From Priestia koreensis (GTDB lineage: Bacteria > Bacillota > Bacilli > Bacillales > Bacillaceae_H), in the NCBI RefSeq assembly GCF_001274935.1, contig NZ_LILC01000013.1, forward strand, positions 62,001 through 126,000: a DNA stretch of 64,000 bases. Direction: 5' to 3'. Positions 43,499 through 51,776 of this stretch are shown piece by piece (the stretch's first letter is position 1; every line of letters begins with the position of its first letter). The position numbers and the translations under genes were made by a program. The notes beneath the pieces are model-generated. The model searched no databases. It was not told where the DNA came from and saw only the letters and a list, made by a program, of their open reading frames with translations.

Positions 43499-43927
43499 AT
43501 GGAATTAAAATATAAAAACCACCCTCTCTGGAAAGTAGCGGGTGGCATCTGGTTGTTTGTGTTACTAGCTGATTTGGGCGTCATGTATGTCTCATTTGGT
43601 GACAGTGCGACGAATTTCACCTGGATCTTGCCCCTTTTTTCTGTTGTAACGATGATTTTGTGTTTAATGGCCGCTTTTTTTAGCTTTCGCGTTCAGCAAA
43701 CGGACTATGTACGAATAGATGATCAAATCATCTCCATTCATAAAGGTCCTGTTCGTCCTAGACAAAAGATTAAGTTGGTGGATGTGAAGGAAGGCCGCAT
43801 TATGGATCAGCAGATGGTATTAATTCTAAGAAATGAACATGAAGTTTCTATTAACCTTAGGCAGCTAAGCATCACAAACAGTGAGCGATTACAGCAAGCC
43901 TTAAAAGAGTGTATAGTTATTCGCTAG
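43499..43927 (+). CDS. membrane protein with two helices and a PH-like domain
   Basis: 142 residues: helices at about 11-32 and 43-63, then a beta-rich soluble part (DYVRIDDQIISIHKGPVRPRQKI, VLILRNEHEVSINLRQLS). Similar in plan to the DUF6141-like protein at 22849. AAGGAG precedes ATG 43499; a TACAAT -10 lies upstream near 43474. Confidence 0.6.
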   Translation: MELKYKNHPLWKVAGGIWLFVLLADLGVMYVSFGDSATNFTWILPLFSVVTMILCLMAAFFSFRVQQTDYVRIDDQIISIHKGPVRPRQKIKLVDVKEGRIMDQQMVLILRNEHEVSINLRQLSITNSERLQQALKECIVIR

Positions 43928-43931
43928 ACTC

Positions 43932-44207
43932 CTATTTTTTGAGAAGTCCTACTCCTAATAATAGAAGTCCAATTAAAAAAAGAAGCGGAAATAATAGCAT
44001 CATCAGCGCTCCTCCACCGATGCCATTATCTGAAGATGCTGCTAGAATCATGCCACCTGTTCCGGAGAGAAGTGGCGCAATTACAAACATCGTCATTAAT
44101 CCCCAAATCACACGCTTTGTTTTTTTTGTTTTATCTTTTAGTAGTGAGAAAACAAAAAAACAGACAAGTAGTAGAATAATAAACCAAACGACGGCAAACC
44201 CCACCAT
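43932..44207 (-). CDS. 91-residue membrane protein
   Basis: Three hydrophobic helices with a Gly-rich loop (SSDNGIGGG). ATG 44207 follows GGGGGAG; the start at 44240 is not supported. Overlapping 3' ends with the plus-strand gene are avoided by 4 bp. No family recognised. Confidence 0.55.
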   Translation of the reverse strand: MVGFAVVWFIILLLVCFFVFSLLKDKTKKTKRVIWGLMTMFVIAPLLSGTGGMILAASSDNGIGGGALMMLLFPLLFLIGLLLLGVGLLKK

Positions 44208-44292
44208 TTGAAGCTCCCCCTTTTTAATAGAAAAAAGCATGAGTATCCGTAGCTCATGCTTTTGTGTCGGTCATTGTGCCTCTATTAAAAGT

Positions 44293-44532
44293 TTATGCAC
44301 CGTTTTTGTTCCTATTCCCACTATTAAGCTTTCTTTCATGTTCGTCCTGTTCTTTTTTCCATCTGTAGTTGTAGCCGATTGAAATAAATCCTAGCACAAT
44401 CAGCGGAAGCGTTATGTTAAGGGTCATCATTACATTTGTTTTTAAGTAGAATTGGTAAAAGCAAAAATCAAGGATGGCGACTAAAAAATAGACGGGAATC
44501 ATTCGCTTCTTCCAAAAAAGTGAGTTTTTCAT
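44293..44532 (-). CDS. 79-residue two-helix membrane protein
   Basis: Helices at about 13-28 and 36-54, then a charged tail KKEQDEHERKLNSGNRNKNGA. ATG 44532 with AAGGTGG; a GTG at 44544 is possible. Unknown function. Confidence 0.5.
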   Translation of the reverse strand: MKNSLFWKKRMIPVYFLVAILDFCFYQFYLKTNVMMTLNITLPLIVLGFISIGYNYRWKKEQDEHERKLNSGNRNKNGA

Positions 44533-44650
44533 ACTGCACACCACCTTCTCCTATACGCTAACATGTTATCCAAACCTTAACAACCCTTGATGAATTTTAC
44601 ATGTTATGTTAGGGTGAAGGGGTCTGATAACCAATGAAAGGAGCTCGTCT

Positions 44651-44812
44651 ATGCTAGTCAAAACCATCGTTGCATCCATCATTGCTGGGGTGCTTTTTAC
44701 TATTTTATCGCGCTTTTTTATGAAAACGAATAAAAAGAATTATGTGCTCCAAGGTGCTTTGTTTGCGGTTATGCTATTTATTCTGTTCTCGATCATTAAA
44801 CCATATAGCTAA
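44651..44812 (+). CDS. 53-residue two-helix membrane peptide
   Basis: GAAAGGAG eight bases before ATG 44651; 53 codons with helices KTIVASIIAGVLFTILSRFF and VLQGALFAVMLFILFSIIK around a basic loop. A 9-bp stem (44811-44819/44827-44835) overlaps the stop. Unknown function. Confidence 0.6.
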   Translation: MLVKTIVASIIAGVLFTILSRFFMKTNKKNYVLQGALFAVMLFILFSIIKPYS

Positions 44813-44839
44813 TCAGGGACTTTCCCTCCCTGATTGTTG

Positions 44840-45955
44840 CTATGCCACCCTAGAAAGGAATTGTTTCGCTACTTGCAGCTCCATTTTTGCGTCCCCTTTT
44901 ATTTTTGCGCTGTGAGCTAAGTGCTTCATACGTTGAAAATGTGCGTTCATCTCTTCCGCATCACCTTTCATGTAGGAATTTAGCATTCGAACACGTTCCC
45001 CTTCAATAGAAGAGTCTCGCTTTAACGGCTTTTCCACCTCTTGGAAATTCTTCGCAAACATCTCTTCATTTTTTTCAATGCATGCGTAATAAAAAAGAAG
45101 TTGATAAACCATTTTATAACGAAATACGCTTGGGTAGCCGTGAAGGTTTTCTTCTATTCTCTTTGCGTAATTCCCAGCACGCTCTAGATCACTATTAACA
45201 TAGGCACGAAACATGCGGTAATTATTCAGCGTCATTCCGTACACGTCATGATCCAAAAAATATCCGCTTTCCGTAAATACTTCCTCATCCATCGCTAGTG
45301 GATTTACACCACCGCTCACTTCGTACGTCATCATTACAATCTGAATTTCTGCTTTGTCTTTTGGCGATTTACGAATCAGACTTAAAAGATTTGCACCATC
45401 AGACTTGAATCCGCCTGCTCGAAAAGGAAGCAAATTCGTGACGGCAGAAAAGGCACCAAAAATCGTGTTCATTAAAAGAAATAAAGAAAAATAAGGCGCA
45501 GATTGCGTAATGGATGTAGCGAGAAGTAGATAGGCTCCTAGAAGTGCCGAAAGCCCATTCATGACAATTCCTCCAGATAAAAAGATACCAAAGTTCATTT
45601 CCGATGACTTTTTCTCAGTCGGAAGCATAATGCAAAAGCCACCTAAGCCCTGTGCACGATTCCAGCTAAATTTGAACTGCTCTCCTTCTCGATCAACGGT
45701 CAATCCAGCTACGTTTAATGAGTGGAAGTGGAAGCGCTGAGTAAGACCTGCTAGTAAATGACCTAGCTCATGAATTAAAATTTGAACATAATAAGAGAGC
45801 ACAAAAAAGACTAGTATACTCCAAAGGGGTAAGCTCATTATCCACTCATCATTTGTATTTATTAACAATAAAACTCCAACAAACCCTAAAACTCCTCCAA
45901 GGACTAAACTAATTAAAATTGAGGAGGCGCTTTGCTTTTGTTTCTTTTTCTTCAT
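44840..45955 (-). CDS. M50-type membrane metalloprotease
   Basis: 371 residues. Zinc site HELGH (62-66) inside a transmembrane helix and the second motif NLLPF...SDG (174-187), both expected for site-2 proteases. The C-terminal 150 residues form a helical soluble region resembling TPR repeats. No PDZ domain seen. Substrate unknown; could be a membrane-bound regulator. AAAGGAG precedes ATG 45955. Confidence 0.8.
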   Translation of the reverse strand: MKKKKQKQSASSILISLVLGGVLGFVGVLLLINTNDEWIMSLPLWSILVFFVLSYYVQILIHELGHLLAGLTQRFHFHSLNVAGLTVDREGEQFKFSWNRAQGLGGFCIMLPTEKKSSEMNFGIFLSGGIVMNGLSALLGAYLLLATSITQSAPYFSLFLLMNTIFGAFSAVTNLLPFRAGGFKSDGANLLSLIRKSPKDKAEIQIVMMTYEVSGGVNPLAMDEEVFTESGYFLDHDVYGMTLNNYRMFRAYVNSDLERAGNYAKRIEENLHGYPSVFRYKMVYQLLFYYACIEKNEEMFAKNFQEVEKPLKRDSSIEGERVRMLNSYMKGDAEEMNAHFQRMKHLAHSAKIKGDAKMELQVAKQFLSRVA

Positions 45956-46059
45956 GGAAATCTCCTTTTCTTGGGTTACTACTAGGTAATACGATTTAGT
46001 TCTATAGAAGGTTTCAAAATGATGGTAAAGAATCTATTTTTATGAAGGAATGGCGCACA

Positions 46060-46089
46060 AAAAAACAAGCGGTGCGCACCGCTTGTTTT
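46060..46089 (-). terminator. perfect palindrome terminator
   Basis: 15-bp arms (46060-46074, 46075-46089) meeting without spacer, so the inner four bases form the loop; T-runs on both sides. Located after the frameshifted peptide gene. Confidence 0.88.
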
Positions 46090-46096
46090 TCTCTAC

Positions 46097-46274
46097 TTAT
46101 AGATTAGACGGCTTCTGTCGTTCATCACTGGCTGAATAGACGCGGCTAACGCCCATTGCAATACTTATGAAGAAAAAGCCAACCACGTAGCCTGCTGGCT
46201 GAATATTAAATGCAAAGCATAAAATTGTAGCGCTTAATAAGACAATAAGAATGACAAGAAAAAATTTCCCCATG
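46097..46274 (-). pseudogene. small membrane protein broken by a T7 homopolymer (apparent +1 frameshift)
   Basis: AGGGAGGAG precedes ATG 46274. From that ATG the frame hits a stop after 22 codons. Removing one base from the seven-T run (A7 at 46259-46265 on the plus strand) gives a clean 58-residue two-helix protein, MGKFFLVILIVLL... ending ERQKPSNL, that ends just before the terminator at 46060-46089. Either a real one-base insertion, polymerase slippage on the T-run, or a sequencing error. Confidence 0.6.
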
Positions 46275-46464
46275 ATGACTACTCCTCCCTATCAAAAAAA
46301 CTGGTTAAAAATGTATACGAATGAAGTAGTCGAAAAGTTTCGTTTTTTGTTTTGATTTCTTAAAATTATTTACGTTCGGGACAAATTATGTTTTTTCATA
46401 TTATTTAGCTACTAAAATTTTACTTCCTGCTACATTGGTGCGTAGCCTTTTTTACATAAAAGAC

Positions 46465-46487
46465 CCCCATTCTTTAAAAGAACGGGG
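46465..46487 (-). terminator. terminator of the hemY-like gene
   Basis: Stem ccccattctt/aagaacgggg with one mismatch, then TCTTTTAT on the minus strand. Confidence 0.65.
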
Positions 46488-46496
46488 CAATTTCTT

Positions 46497-47891
46497 CTAT
46501 AAACGTGTTAACGAATCATGAATGTCTTTTGCCGTGTCGCGACCATTTTGAATACATGCTCCAATTCCTACGCCGTAATAGGAACAGCCGGCTAACAGGA
46601 TATTTGGAAAACGCTTCTTCATCTCCTCCGTCAGCGATTGAAGAGCTTGCTTATGATCAAGCGTATAGTTCGGCATGAGATTGTTCCAATATGTCACTTC
46701 AACTGAAGCTGGACTTGTTTCAATTCCGAGACTTCTCTTCACGTCGCTCAGCGCTTCTTCAATAAACGCTTCTTTTGGCAACTTAATTAAGCGCTCGTAG
46801 GCAGGATTGGTACTTTTATAAAACAAGCGCACAAGCAAGCGTCGCTTTTTAGACGTATGCGTCCACTTTCTACTGGACCATGTACATGCATTACAAGAAA
46901 GATCGCTCCCATTTGATACGATAAAACCCGTTCCGTTCGCAGGAAGTTCCTCATCTGGTACGTCAAAGCCAATGTAGACGCTTGTCAGCGACGAGTTTTT
47001 CATCTGATTGAAATGTTGATCAAGTGTACTATCCTTTATAATAGCTTGGGCGACATCATGGGGCGTTGCAAGCACCACATAATCTGCTTCCAATTCTTCG
47101 TGATTATCGAATGAAATCATATATTTTTCATCCATCTTTTGAATAGAGGTTGTCGTTGTTCCTTTTAAAATTGTCGACTCGCTGACCTTTTCTTCTAGTC
47201 GATCAATAATCGTTGATAGACCATTTCGAAAGGAGAGGAACTTTTTGTTTCCAGACTTTTGAAAGCGCTCTTTGTTTGCCCCGAGCCCTTTAATGATGCT
47301 GCCATATCGATTTTTATAGTCGACTAAGTAAGGAAGCGTCGTCGCAAGGGTTAGCTTATCCAAATCACCAGAGTACACGCCTGATAAGACGGGGGCAATT
47401 TGGTTTTCAACAAGCTCATCGCCGAGAAACGTTTTTAAAAATGGGCCAATTGGACTATCAACCGTGAACGCACTGTTTTCTGATTCTAAATCTTGCAGCG
47501 CTCTCTCCTTTCCTTCCTGCGAAACGAGCGTGCTGCTAAAAAGAGAGTCTACATTCGTTGGAATACCGAAAATCGTATCCTCTGGAATTTTGTGCAGTGC
47601 TCCGTGTGAATAAAGGTAAGAAGACCCTGTCGCATTGTAGACGACTTCGTCCTCTAGTTCTAGATCGTTTACAAGCGGCGCAACGCTCTCATTTCGTGTG
47701 ACAATGGAGTCTGCCCCGGTTTCCATCAAAAAGTCGTCTTGCTCTACGGTGTGAATTTTCCCACCTAAATGGTCATTTTTTTCAACTAATACAATTTCTA
47801 TATCAAGATTTTGCTGATTTTTTAATCGTTGTAAGTCGTACATAGTCGTAAGGCCTGTAATGCCTCCTCCTATAATTACGATTCGTTTCAT
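46497..47891 (-). CDS. hemY: HemY-type protoporphyrinogen/coproporphyrinogen oxidase
   Basis: 464 residues, FAD-binding amine-oxidase fold. N-terminal dinucleotide motif IGGGITGL, GGKIHTVEQDDFLMETGADS, C-terminal AGCSYYGVGIGACIQNGRDTA. It oxidises coproporphyrinogen III (Gram-positive route) with oxygen. In B. subtilis hemY is in the hemEHY operon; here it stands alone, so it is probably a second copy. AGGAG precedes ATG 47891. Confidence 0.88.
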   Translation of the reverse strand: MKRIVIIGGGITGLTTMYDLQRLKNQQNLDIEIVLVEKNDHLGGKIHTVEQDDFLMETGADSIVTRNESVAPLVNDLELEDEVVYNATGSSYLYSHGALHKIPEDTIFGIPTNVDSLFSSTLVSQEGKERALQDLESENSAFTVDSPIGPFLKTFLGDELVENQIAPVLSGVYSGDLDKLTLATTLPYLVDYKNRYGSIIKGLGANKERFQKSGNKKFLSFRNGLSTIIDRLEEKVSESTILKGTTTTSIQKMDEKYMISFDNHEELEADYVVLATPHDVAQAIIKDSTLDQHFNQMKNSSLTSVYIGFDVPDEELPANGTGFIVSNGSDLSCNACTWSSRKWTHTSKKRRLLVRLFYKSTNPAYERLIKLPKEAFIEEALSDVKRSLGIETSPASVEVTYWNNLMPNYTLDHKQALQSLTEEMKKRFPNILLAGCSYYGVGIGACIQNGRDTAKDIHDSLTRL

Positions 47892-48020
47892 AATTACACG
47901 CTCCTAATACATCGAGTCTATCATCTTTCCTCTTTCTTTCCGAACCGAAAGTATGATTCTATTTTACCAACTTTTACGGTCAATGTATCGCATGACGGGT
48001 TAAAAATCGTGACAAAAAAA

Positions 48021-48060
48021 GAAACAAAAAGCTTCAAATGATTCTGAAGCTTTTTGTTTC
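48021..48060 (-). terminator. terminator of the YjcF-like gene
   Basis: Perfect 16-bp stem (48021-48036 with 48045-48060), 8-base loop; A and T tracts make it effective in both directions. Confidence 0.88.
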
Positions 48061-48069
48061 TTCTATGTA

Positions 48070-48504
48070 TTAAATAAAGTTCTTGGTCATACAAACGTGT
48101 GGAATATCCGCTTCAATGAACGGCTCTGATACGGTTTCATAGCCAAGCTTGTGGTAAAAGCCTTCTGCCTGCGTTTGTCCGTGCAGTTTCACAGAGTTTG
48201 CTTGTCTTCTTTTCGCTAGCTCCTCTAACGCCACAATAATGCCTTTTCCTAAACCGAATTTGCGATAAGGCTCTAATATGCAAATACGTTCAAGCTTTCC
48301 TACATCACCGATCATGCGTACACGGCCTGTTCCTACCGGTTGGCGATCATAGTACACTAAAATGTGGTCACATGAGCCATCAAGCTGATCAAATCCATCA
48401 AACTCTTCCGCTTCTGGTACGTGCTGTTCGTCAATAAAGACGGCTTTGCGAATGGAGAAGGCATCCTTTAGTTGTTCACTTGTGTTGATTGTCACAATAC
48501 TCAT
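48070..48504 (-). CDS. GNAT acetyltransferase, YjcF/ElaA-like
   Basis: 144 residues. FSIRKAVFIDEQHVP opening, GRVRMIGDVGKLERICILEPYR and HGQTQAEGFYHKLGYE match B. subtilis YjcF. ATG 48504 chosen for spacing to AGAAGGG; ATG 48513 is too close. Substrate unknown. Confidence 0.82.
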   Translation of the reverse strand: MSIVTINTSEQLKDAFSIRKAVFIDEQHVPEAEEFDGFDQLDGSCDHILVYYDRQPVGTGRVRMIGDVGKLERICILEPYRKFGLGKGIIVALEELAKRRQANSVKLHGQTQAEGFYHKLGYETVSEPFIEADIPHVCMTKNFI

Positions 48505-48568
48505 TGCTGTCATCCCTTCTTATGTTTTGATCATTGTAGCGAAAAAGAAGCGCACTGTAAACAGAAAA

Positions 48569-48592
48569 AAAGAGTGCCAGAGAGCACTCTTT
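48569..48592 (-). terminator. terminator of the small hydrophilic protein gene
   Basis: 9-bp stem aaagagtgc/gcactcttt, 6-base loop, T-run on the minus strand. Confidence 0.85.
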
Positions 48593-48599
48593 CCCGTAC

Positions 48600-48806
48600 T
48601 TAGTCACTGATTGACTCATCGCGCGTGCTTTTTTTGTTCCTTTCGCCCTTTATGTCAAGCTTCAATTCCTCTTCTGGAATATGATCGACCGTCAGATCAC
48701 TCTCGGGCTGGTTTACTAATCGCTTCTTATCTAAGTGTTCGGGGTCGTTTTTAACCTTCATCTCTTCGTCTTTTCCGTCTACCATTTCAAGCTTGTATTG
48801 CTCCAT
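48600..48806 (-). CDS. 68-residue highly charged protein
   Basis: Almost entirely Lys, Glu, Asp with no hydrophobic core; likely disordered. AGGAGG precedes ATG 48806. A sigma-B-like promoter (48907-48883 on the minus strand) suggests a general-stress protein. No family recognised. Confidence 0.6.
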   Translation of the reverse strand: MEQYKLEMVDGKDEEMKVKNDPEHLDKKRLVNQPESDLTVDHIPEEELKLDIKGERNKKSTRDESISD

Positions 48807-48882
48807 CAGAATTCCTCCTAAGAGTAGTACGGTGACTGTTCATGATGCGTGTCTTCTACTCGAAATGTGTTTACTATGTATG

Positions 48883-48907
48883 TAGCCCATTTAGGAGCAG
48901 GGTAAAC
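48883..48907 (-). promoter_or_regulatory. sigma-B-like promoter candidate
   Basis: On the minus strand GTTTAC, 13 bases, GGGCTA, compared with the sigma-B consensus GTTTAA-N12-15-GGGTAT. It is about 80 bp before the charged 68-residue protein. Confidence 0.4.
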
Positions 48908-48947
48908 CTCGATCAAATCGCTTGTGTAGACTCATATTTATTATGTA

Positions 48948-49745
48948 TTACTCTTGAATCCAAATCGTTTTCGTATACCCAATCTGAAAACCGATCCGTT
49001 CCATATTGGCATGACTTACTGAACCAAACCTTGCTTGGCTAACGGCTAAGTAACACTCTTGATTAAGTGCTTCTACTAATCGCTTTTGTAGTAAGGCTGT
49101 TTGCACGCCTTTTCTACGCTGTTCAGGAATTGTTGCAGCAGCAGCCATCGTCGCCATTCCATCTTTTAAAAATAAGACGCCAATTCCAGCTGGTTTCCCG
49201 TTTATCTCCGCAACATAAAACGACCATCCTTCTTTTCCAAATAGGATTTGATTGTTTGAAGCTACCCCACTTGCTAAAAAAGGCGGCATAGAAAAGCCTT
49301 TTGTATACAATTCACCAAAGAGAGAAAATTCATCTTCTCTTAATTCTCGAACGGAAACAGACGCATTCATTTGTGCTTCTTCTTTTATGAGCGGCTTATA
49401 AAAAGAGGTATGAAAATCATGCTGATAAAAGCCTTTTTTAGCCAAATAGGTCAATAAATTAGACGAGACATGTGCAGGCGTTAGTTCAAAGCGAACGGGT
49501 ATCCCCTTTTCTTTATAAAAAGCAAGAATATCTTCTACATACGATTCATCCCCGTCTTGTAAACCTTTTACGGTATTAAAGCTTGGACCTGGAATGTTTT
49601 GAACAGAAAAAGCAGTTGCACGTCCAAAGTGCTTTATCTCCACATTCATCGGGTTTCCTGGGAGTTGTTCCATCACTGTTAGGCGCGATGTTAAACAATC
49701 AATCTCAGCATGCTCTAGCAACAAGCCTTTGCTTTTCGTTGTCAT
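48948..49745 (-). CDS. GNAT acetyltransferase with N-terminal extension
   Basis: 265 residues. C-terminal GNAT (about 120-265) with loop EQRRKGVQTALL and tail ANMERIGFQIGY. The N-terminal part (GRATAFSVQNIPGPSFNTVKGL) is a half-GNAT seen in two-domain family members. Preceded by the ABM gene with a 2-bp gap, so the two are co-transcribed. Confidence 0.78.
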   Translation of the reverse strand: MTTKSKGLLLEHAEIDCLTSRLTVMEQLPGNPMNVEIKHFGRATAFSVQNIPGPSFNTVKGLQDGDESYVEDILAFYKEKGIPVRFELTPAHVSSNLLTYLAKKGFYQHDFHTSFYKPLIKEEAQMNASVSVRELREDEFSLFGELYTKGFSMPPFLASGVASNNQILFGKEGWSFYVAEINGKPAGIGVLFLKDGMATMAAAATIPEQRRKGVQTALLQKRLVEALNQECYLAVSQARFGSVSHANMERIGFQIGYTKTIWIQE

Positions 49746-49747
49746 AT

Positions 49748-50074
49748 CTACTCTAGCCTCTCTCTCTTAAAATGATGTTCACGCTCTATCTTACATACGC
49801 GTAGTGAAAACGATTCGTACCATTCACTTTTCCCTTTTTCTTGTGCCACTTTGTGAGCTGCATGATTTCTCCATTGATTAATATCTTCTAATGATTCCCA
49901 ATAGGATATGGTAATGCCAAGCGAGGAATCCTGTGCACTTTCAATCCCTAAAAAGCCTTTTTGCTGCTCCGCAAGTTCCACCATTTTAATCGCCATTTCC
50001 TCGTATCCTTTTTGCATGGGCGTGCGAGTAGAGGTGAAAATCACTGCGTAGTAGTCTGAAAAATGACTCATCAT
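49748..50074 (-). CDS. antibiotic biosynthesis monooxygenase (ABM) domain protein
   Basis: 108 residues, ferredoxin-like dimeric fold: YYAVIFTSTRT opening, GFLGIESAQDSSLGITISYWESLEDINQWRNHAAH. Often heme- or quinol-linked, or simply uncharacterised. GGAGGGACC precedes ATG 50074. First gene of a two-gene unit with the GNAT. Confidence 0.8.
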   Translation of the reverse strand: MMSHFSDYYAVIFTSTRTPMQKGYEEMAIKMVELAEQQKGFLGIESAQDSSLGITISYWESLEDINQWRNHAAHKVAQEKGKSEWYESFSLRVCKIEREHHFKRERLE

Positions 50075-50221
50075 TTTGGTCCCTCCATTTTTAAGTAAGA
50101 TAAACTGATTCTCTGTAAACAGAAGTAAACCCTTCTTTTTTTCTCGTTATTAGAAAAAATGTCTTTTTGTGTCGATATCATCGGATAATGACGTTTTTTA
50201 GAGCAGAGGCGTCAAAGCATC

Positions 50222-50248
50222 GTTTCATCACCATGAAAAACAGGGTAT
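50222..50248 (+). promoter_or_regulatory. sigma-B-like promoter candidate
   Basis: GTTTCA (50222-50227), 15 bases, GGGTAT (50243-50248). The -10 is an exact sigma-B match and lies 77 bp before the 99-residue gene. Confidence 0.5.
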
Positions 50249-50324
50249 ATTTTCTTAAAAACCCAGCATTATGATAAACTAATGGGGATGGGTTTTTAAG
50301 ACACAAGGAACAGGAGAACAGACG

Positions 50325-50624
50325 ATGAACAAAACATTAGAAGAACTACAAAGTCGTGTGAAAAAAGAGCATCAGGATATTGCTAAATTTGCACAGCACA
50401 TTTTTGAAGAATTAGATCATAAAGTTGAAGAGCATCGTTTACTAACGGCTTCCAATGCGTTAGCAGGTATTAATCCGGACGGAAAAACGGAAAAGCTCTA
50501 TCTTGATTTTGTGAATGAAACAAAGCGTACGATTATTGATGTTCTTGTGAAAACCACACAAGACTTCGAGCATCAAGGTGATAAATATTGGGACAAAAAC
50601 TTTAAAGACGGCGTTGACCAGTAA
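50325..50624 (+). CDS. 99-residue soluble helical protein, possible general-stress protein
   Basis: Mostly helical, charged (KKEHQDIAKFAQHIFEELDHKVEEHRLL), no signal peptide or membrane helix. No family recognised. AGGAGAACAG precedes ATG 50325; promoter carries a sigma-B-like -10. Strong terminator follows. Confidence 0.6.
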   Translation: MNKTLEELQSRVKKEHQDIAKFAQHIFEELDHKVEEHRLLTASNALAGINPDGKTEKLYLDFVNETKRTIIDVLVKTTQDFEHQGDKYWDKNFKDGVDQ

Positions 50625-50642
50625 GACTGCGGCCACCCTCTT

Positions 50643-50674
50643 AAAAACGCTTGGATAGGATTCCAAGCGTTTTT
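50643..50674 (+). terminator. terminator
   Basis: Perfect 13-bp stem aaaaacgcttgga/tccaagcgttttt and T-run. Confidence 0.9.
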
Positions 50675-50754
50675 TTGTCTTTACAGTTTCTATCCTATAT
50701 AATTCCAAATTTTTGATATAATGCTAGAAGATACTTTCTAAAGGAGGATTTACG

Positions 50755-50844
50755 ATGAAATTGCTATTGAAAATCATTGAATGCATTGCGGTTTCTCTTG
50801 TTGTCATTGGGATCATCCAATTTTTAATTGAAAAGTTTTCGTAA
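50755..50844 (+). CDS. 29-residue membrane peptide
   Basis: AAGGAGG at ideal distance from ATG 50755 and a TATAAT at 50717 upstream. The peptide is one hydrophobic helix (MKLLLKIIECIAVSLVV...) with a basic end. Likely a small membrane peptide gene; role unknown. Confidence 0.55.
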   Translation: MKLLLKIIECIAVSLVVIGIIQFLIEKFS

Positions 50845-50921
50845 AGCGGTCTAAAGAGAGCAGAAAATGACCGATCATACATAGAAAAAATTGCTAAGAT
50901 ACGTTTAAGAGGTGGAGAAAT

Positions 50922-51776
50922 ATGGGATGGGTTGAAGGAATACAACGAGCAATTGCATACATGGAAGGCCATTTACTTGAGGAGGTGTCGATAGAGGAAA
51001 TTGCAAGAGAAGCCCACTCTTCTGCTTTCCACTTTCAGCGCACATTTTCTCTTCTTACCGATATCTCGGTTGGAGAATATATGAGAAGGCGACGCTTAAC
51101 CCTTGCCGCAGAGGACTTAACAGGAAGCGATATCAAAATCATTGACCTTGCGCTTAAGTATGGGTACGATACGCCCGAATCGTTCTCAAAAGCCTTTAAA
51201 AAGCAGCACGGCATTAAACCAAGTGAAGCAAGAAAAAATGCTAGAAACTTAAAATCATATAATCGCTTAACGATTCAAGTAAGCATAAAAGGAGCCGAAC
51301 CGATGAATTATAAAATCGTGGAAAAAGAAAGCTTTCAAGTTGTTGGATTACGTCGTCCGTTTTCAGTGAAAAATGGAGAAAACCTAAGTGGAATTCCAGC
51401 CTTTTGGAATGAAGTGAATGGAAATAAAACGGATGCAACGTTATTTCAGTTAAATGATGGGGTGGTAAAGGGCGTACTTGGCGTTTGCGACACGAAGGAA
51501 GACTCCCCTCTCATGGATTATTGGATCGCTACTGCTCATGAGGGCGAAGCACCAAATTCGTTTGAATCTCTCGAAATCCCGGCATCCAAATGGGCCATCT
51601 TTGAGGTGCGTGGACCAATGCCTGATGCGATGCAAAATACGTGGAAGAAAATTATTCAGGAATGGTTCCCATCAAACAGCTACCGCCATGCTGGTACACC
51701 AGAACTTGAAGTGTATACGGATGAAGATCCAACGAGTCCTAATCTGTACTCTGAAATTTGGATCCCTGTCAAATGA
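50922..51776 (+). CDS. AraC-family regulator with GyrI-like effector domain
   Basis: 284 residues. AraC helix-turn-helix pair at 6-106 (HSSAFHFQRTFSLLTDISVGEYM and ALKYGYDTPESFSKAFKKQHG), then a GyrI-like small-molecule binding domain (about 125-284). Probably senses a cationic or lipophilic compound. Its stop overlaps the start of the BtrH-like gene (ATGA), so the two are translationally coupled. Confidence 0.88.
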   Translation: MGWVEGIQRAIAYMEGHLLEEVSIEEIAREAHSSAFHFQRTFSLLTDISVGEYMRRRRLTLAAEDLTGSDIKIIDLALKYGYDTPESFSKAFKKQHGIKPSEARKNARNLKSYNRLTIQVSIKGAEPMNYKIVEKESFQVVGLRRPFSVKNGENLSGIPAFWNEVNGNKTDATLFQLNDGVVKGVLGVCDTKEDSPLMDYWIATAHEGEAPNSFESLEIPASKWAIFEVRGPMPDAMQNTWKKIIQEWFPSNSYRHAGTPELEVYTDEDPTSPNLYSEIWIPVK

